NCBI GenBank assembly: GCA_030590405.1
Contig: JAUUYO010000176.1
Span: forward strand, 1-7,223
From: Kangiellaceae bacterium
Lineage (GTDB): Bacteria > Pseudomonadota > Gammaproteobacteria > Enterobacterales > Kangiellaceae
Reading direction: 5' to 3'
Length of the DNA: 7,223 nucleotides
Within the stretch, counting starts at the first letter, position 1, and the number at the start of each line of letters is the position of its first letter. Of the stretch, positions 6,344-7,223 are shown piece by piece. The notes beneath the pieces were generated by a model. That model was given only the letters and a program-made list of their open reading frames with translations. It was not told the DNA's origin and did not search any database. The translations under genes and the position numbers were made by a program.

Positions 6344-6459
6344 TTATTTTAGGCGTGGGGTGTTCAGAAATGGCCATCTCTCTTCTGTATTTAATAGTTA
6401 GATTATAGTCGCCAAGGCGAAAGCTTTGCGATAATTTTCTAATTAGAAAGAGCGTAAGC

Positions 6460-6508
6460 AAATCAAGCATTAGAGTTTCCAGGTGGGAATCTGCTAGCGG
6501 CTTGATTT
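6460..6508 (+). repeat. Stem-loop in the tRNA spacer
   Basis: AAATCAAGC (6460-6468) is the exact reverse complement of GCTTGATTT (6500-6508). Inside, AGA...TTCC (from 6472) pairs with GGAATCT (6486-6492) around AGGTG, extending the stem with bulges. It could be an RNase processing structure or a weak attenuator; only four T follow, so a full Rho-independent terminator is not supported. Confidence 0.6.
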
Positions 6509-6523
6509 TGATGGCTAAAAAAC

Positions 6524-6552
6524 TTGCATTTTTGTTTGTATGTTGTCATCAT
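6524..6552 (+). promoter_or_regulatory. Candidate internal promoter before tRNA-Tyr
   Basis: TTGCAT (6524-6529), a 17-bp spacer, then CATCAT (6547-6552, four of six) and a G+C-rich TCGCGG. The ATTCGCG string across the -10 and discriminator is the same as in the promoter before tRNA-Thr(TGT), at the same offset. This supports a second start for tRNA-Tyr, tRNA-Gly, tRNA-Thr(GGT) and perhaps tuf. The -10 box is weak. Confidence 0.45.
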
Positions 6553-6602
6553 TCGCGGCACTTTTTTATTGTGCGCAATGAGCGTTACAAAAAGTAGTAT
6601 TT

Positions 6603-6686
6603 GGTGGGGTTCCCGAGTGGTCAAAGGGATCAGACTGTAAATCTGACGGTTCGCCTTCGAAGGTTCAAATCCTTCCCCCACCACCA
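6603..6686 (+). tRNA. tyrU: tRNA-Tyr (anticodon GTA)
   Basis: A class II tRNA of 84 nt with the expected long variable arm. Acceptor GGTGGGG (6603-6609) pairs with CCCCACC (6676-6682), with discriminator A and encoded CCA. The anticodon loop CTGTAAA carries GTA at 6637-6639. The T arm GAAGG-TTCAAAT-CCTTC is intact. Confidence 0.96.
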
Positions 6687-6700
6687 GTATACAAAGTATA

Positions 6701-6732
6701 GAGGTTGCTGATTAAGTCAGATGGAAAACCTC
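6701..6732 (+). repeat. Stem-loop between tRNA-Tyr and tRNA-Gly
   Basis: GAGGTT (6701-6706) pairs with AACCTC (6727-6732), and inside it CTGA (6708-6711) pairs with TCAG (6717-6720). A second small hairpin, ACTTGC/GCGAGT (6775-6791), lies just before tRNA-Gly. Both may help cut the precursor; neither has a T-run of terminator type. Confidence 0.4.
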
Positions 6733-6799
6733 AAAAATTTGTGAGATGTGTTTTGTTTGTTGTGTTGAAACACGACTTGCGAATAGCGAGTTGAAGTAA

Positions 6800-6873
<74 letters not shown>

Positions 6874-6886
6874 GTTCGAACAAACA

Positions 6887-6962
<76 letters not shown>

Positions 6963-6967
6963 TTTTC

Positions 6968-6995
6968 CCCGGATTAGTCGTGAGGCTGTTCCGGG
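6968..6995 (+). repeat. Hairpin between the last tRNA and tuf
   Basis: CCCGGA (6968-6973) is the reverse complement of TCCGGG (6990-6995). AGTC and GGCT inside extend the stem with a G-T pair around GTGA. Only three T follow, so it could be a processing site or a leaky terminator that allows readthrough into tuf. Confidence 0.45.
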
Positions 6996-7014
6996 TTTAG
7001 CTATGTTTGAGGGT

Positions 7015-7042
7015 TTGATTTAAGAGAAATCTCGAATATAGC
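7015..7042 (+). promoter_or_regulatory. Weak candidate tuf promoter
   Basis: TTGATT (7015-7020), a 16-bp spacer and TATAGC (7037-7042) match consensus at four of six positions each. In E. coli tufB is mainly cotranscribed with the upstream tRNAs, so this site may be minor or false. Confidence 0.25.
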
Positions 7043-7087
7043 CAATTTTTTATTATAAATTTAGCTTAACTCTTTGTGGAGGCATTT

Positions 7088-7223
7088 ATGTCTAAGGAAA
7101 AATTTGAACGAACGAAACCCCATGTCAATGTTGGAACAATCGGCCACGTCGATCATGGAAAAACCACTCTAACAGCGGCCTTGTGTACAGTTCTTTCTGC
7201 GGCATTTGGTGGAGCAGCAAAAG
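7088..7223 (+). CDS. tuf: Elongation factor Tu (5' end only)
   Basis: EF-Tu is the GTPase that brings aminoacyl-tRNA to the ribosome. Only the first 45 codons lie in the window. MSKEKFERTKPHVNVGTIGH is almost invariant in proteobacterial EF-Tu, and the P-loop GHVDHGKTT (19-27) binds the GTP phosphates. The ATG at 7088 has a good ribosome site GTGGAGG (7076-7082) 5 nt upstream. Position after the Thr-Tyr-Gly-Thr tRNAs matches E. coli tufB, which is made on the same transcript as the tRNAs. Whether a second tuf copy exists elsewhere cannot be seen. After the P-loop the residues (ALCTVLSAAFGGAAK) differ from E. coli, as expected for another order. Confidence 0.96.
   Translation, partial: MSKEKFERTKPHVNVGTIGHVDHGKTTLTAALCTVLSAAFGGAAK

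Larger units (their letters stand above)
6344..6602 (+). other. Long tRNA-Thr/tRNA-Tyr spacer
   Basis: This 259-nt spacer has no protein gene or further tRNA that I can recognise. It holds a 14-bp AT palindrome TTTCTAATTAGAAA (6436-6449), a large stem-loop (6460-6508) and a promoter-like site (6524-6552). In E. coli the corresponding spacer is only a few nucleotides. Confidence 0.6.

Noticed and set aside
6463..6684. Minus-strand protein starting MVGEGFEPSKA
   Set aside because: It is the antisense of tRNA-Tyr; this string is a familiar false protein in genome annotations.

Overview
The window reads as a gammaproteobacterial chromosome segment of moderate to low G+C. The best evidence is the gene order on the right: murB, birA, a pantothenate kinase gene, tRNA-Thr(TGT), tRNA-Tyr(GTA), tRNA-Gly(TCC), tRNA-Thr(GGT), then tuf. 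This is the well-known E. coli order murB-birA-coaA-thrU-tyrU-glyT-thrT-tufB, except that the kinase here is the unrelated type III enzyme (CoaX), as in Pseudomonas. All four tRNA genes encode their 3' CCA. I cannot name a genus.

Left part (1-2242, minus strand): three genes read leftwards. First is a secreted TlpA/thioredoxin-like protein with a CxxC site. Next is a Tat-exported, probably lipid-anchored small subunit of the gluconate 2-dehydrogenase subunit 3 family. Last is a GMC-family FAD oxidoreductase, cut by the window edge after 308 residues. The small subunit and the flavoprotein together look like a periplasmic dehydrogenase that passes electrons to the respiratory chain. The substrate cannot be told from sequence. 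The thioredoxin-like protein may look after cysteines in this system (inference).

Middle part (2243-3186): a divergent intergenic region with three successive inverted repeats leads into a compact parDE-type toxin-antitoxin operon. Its promoter is near-consensus and its -35 box lies inside a perfect 11-bp inverted repeat, as expected for autorepression. The module sits directly upstream of murB and looks like an accessory insertion into a conserved housekeeping neighbourhood.

Right part (3187-7223, plus strand): murB (peptidoglycan precursor synthesis), birA (biotin ligase and repressor) and coaX (first step of CoA synthesis) are packed as one operon, with an ATGA overlap between murB and birA and 6 bp between birA and coaX. 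A strong stable-RNA-type promoter follows, then four tRNA genes with unusually long spacers, then the 5' end of tuf (EF-Tu). A second promoter-like site and a large stem-loop lie in the tRNA-Thr/tRNA-Tyr spacer.

I see no wholly new system here. The points most worth checking are how the toxin-antitoxin insertion affects transcription of the essential murB operon, murB's lack of an ATG start, the repeat array before parD, and the divided tRNA cluster.
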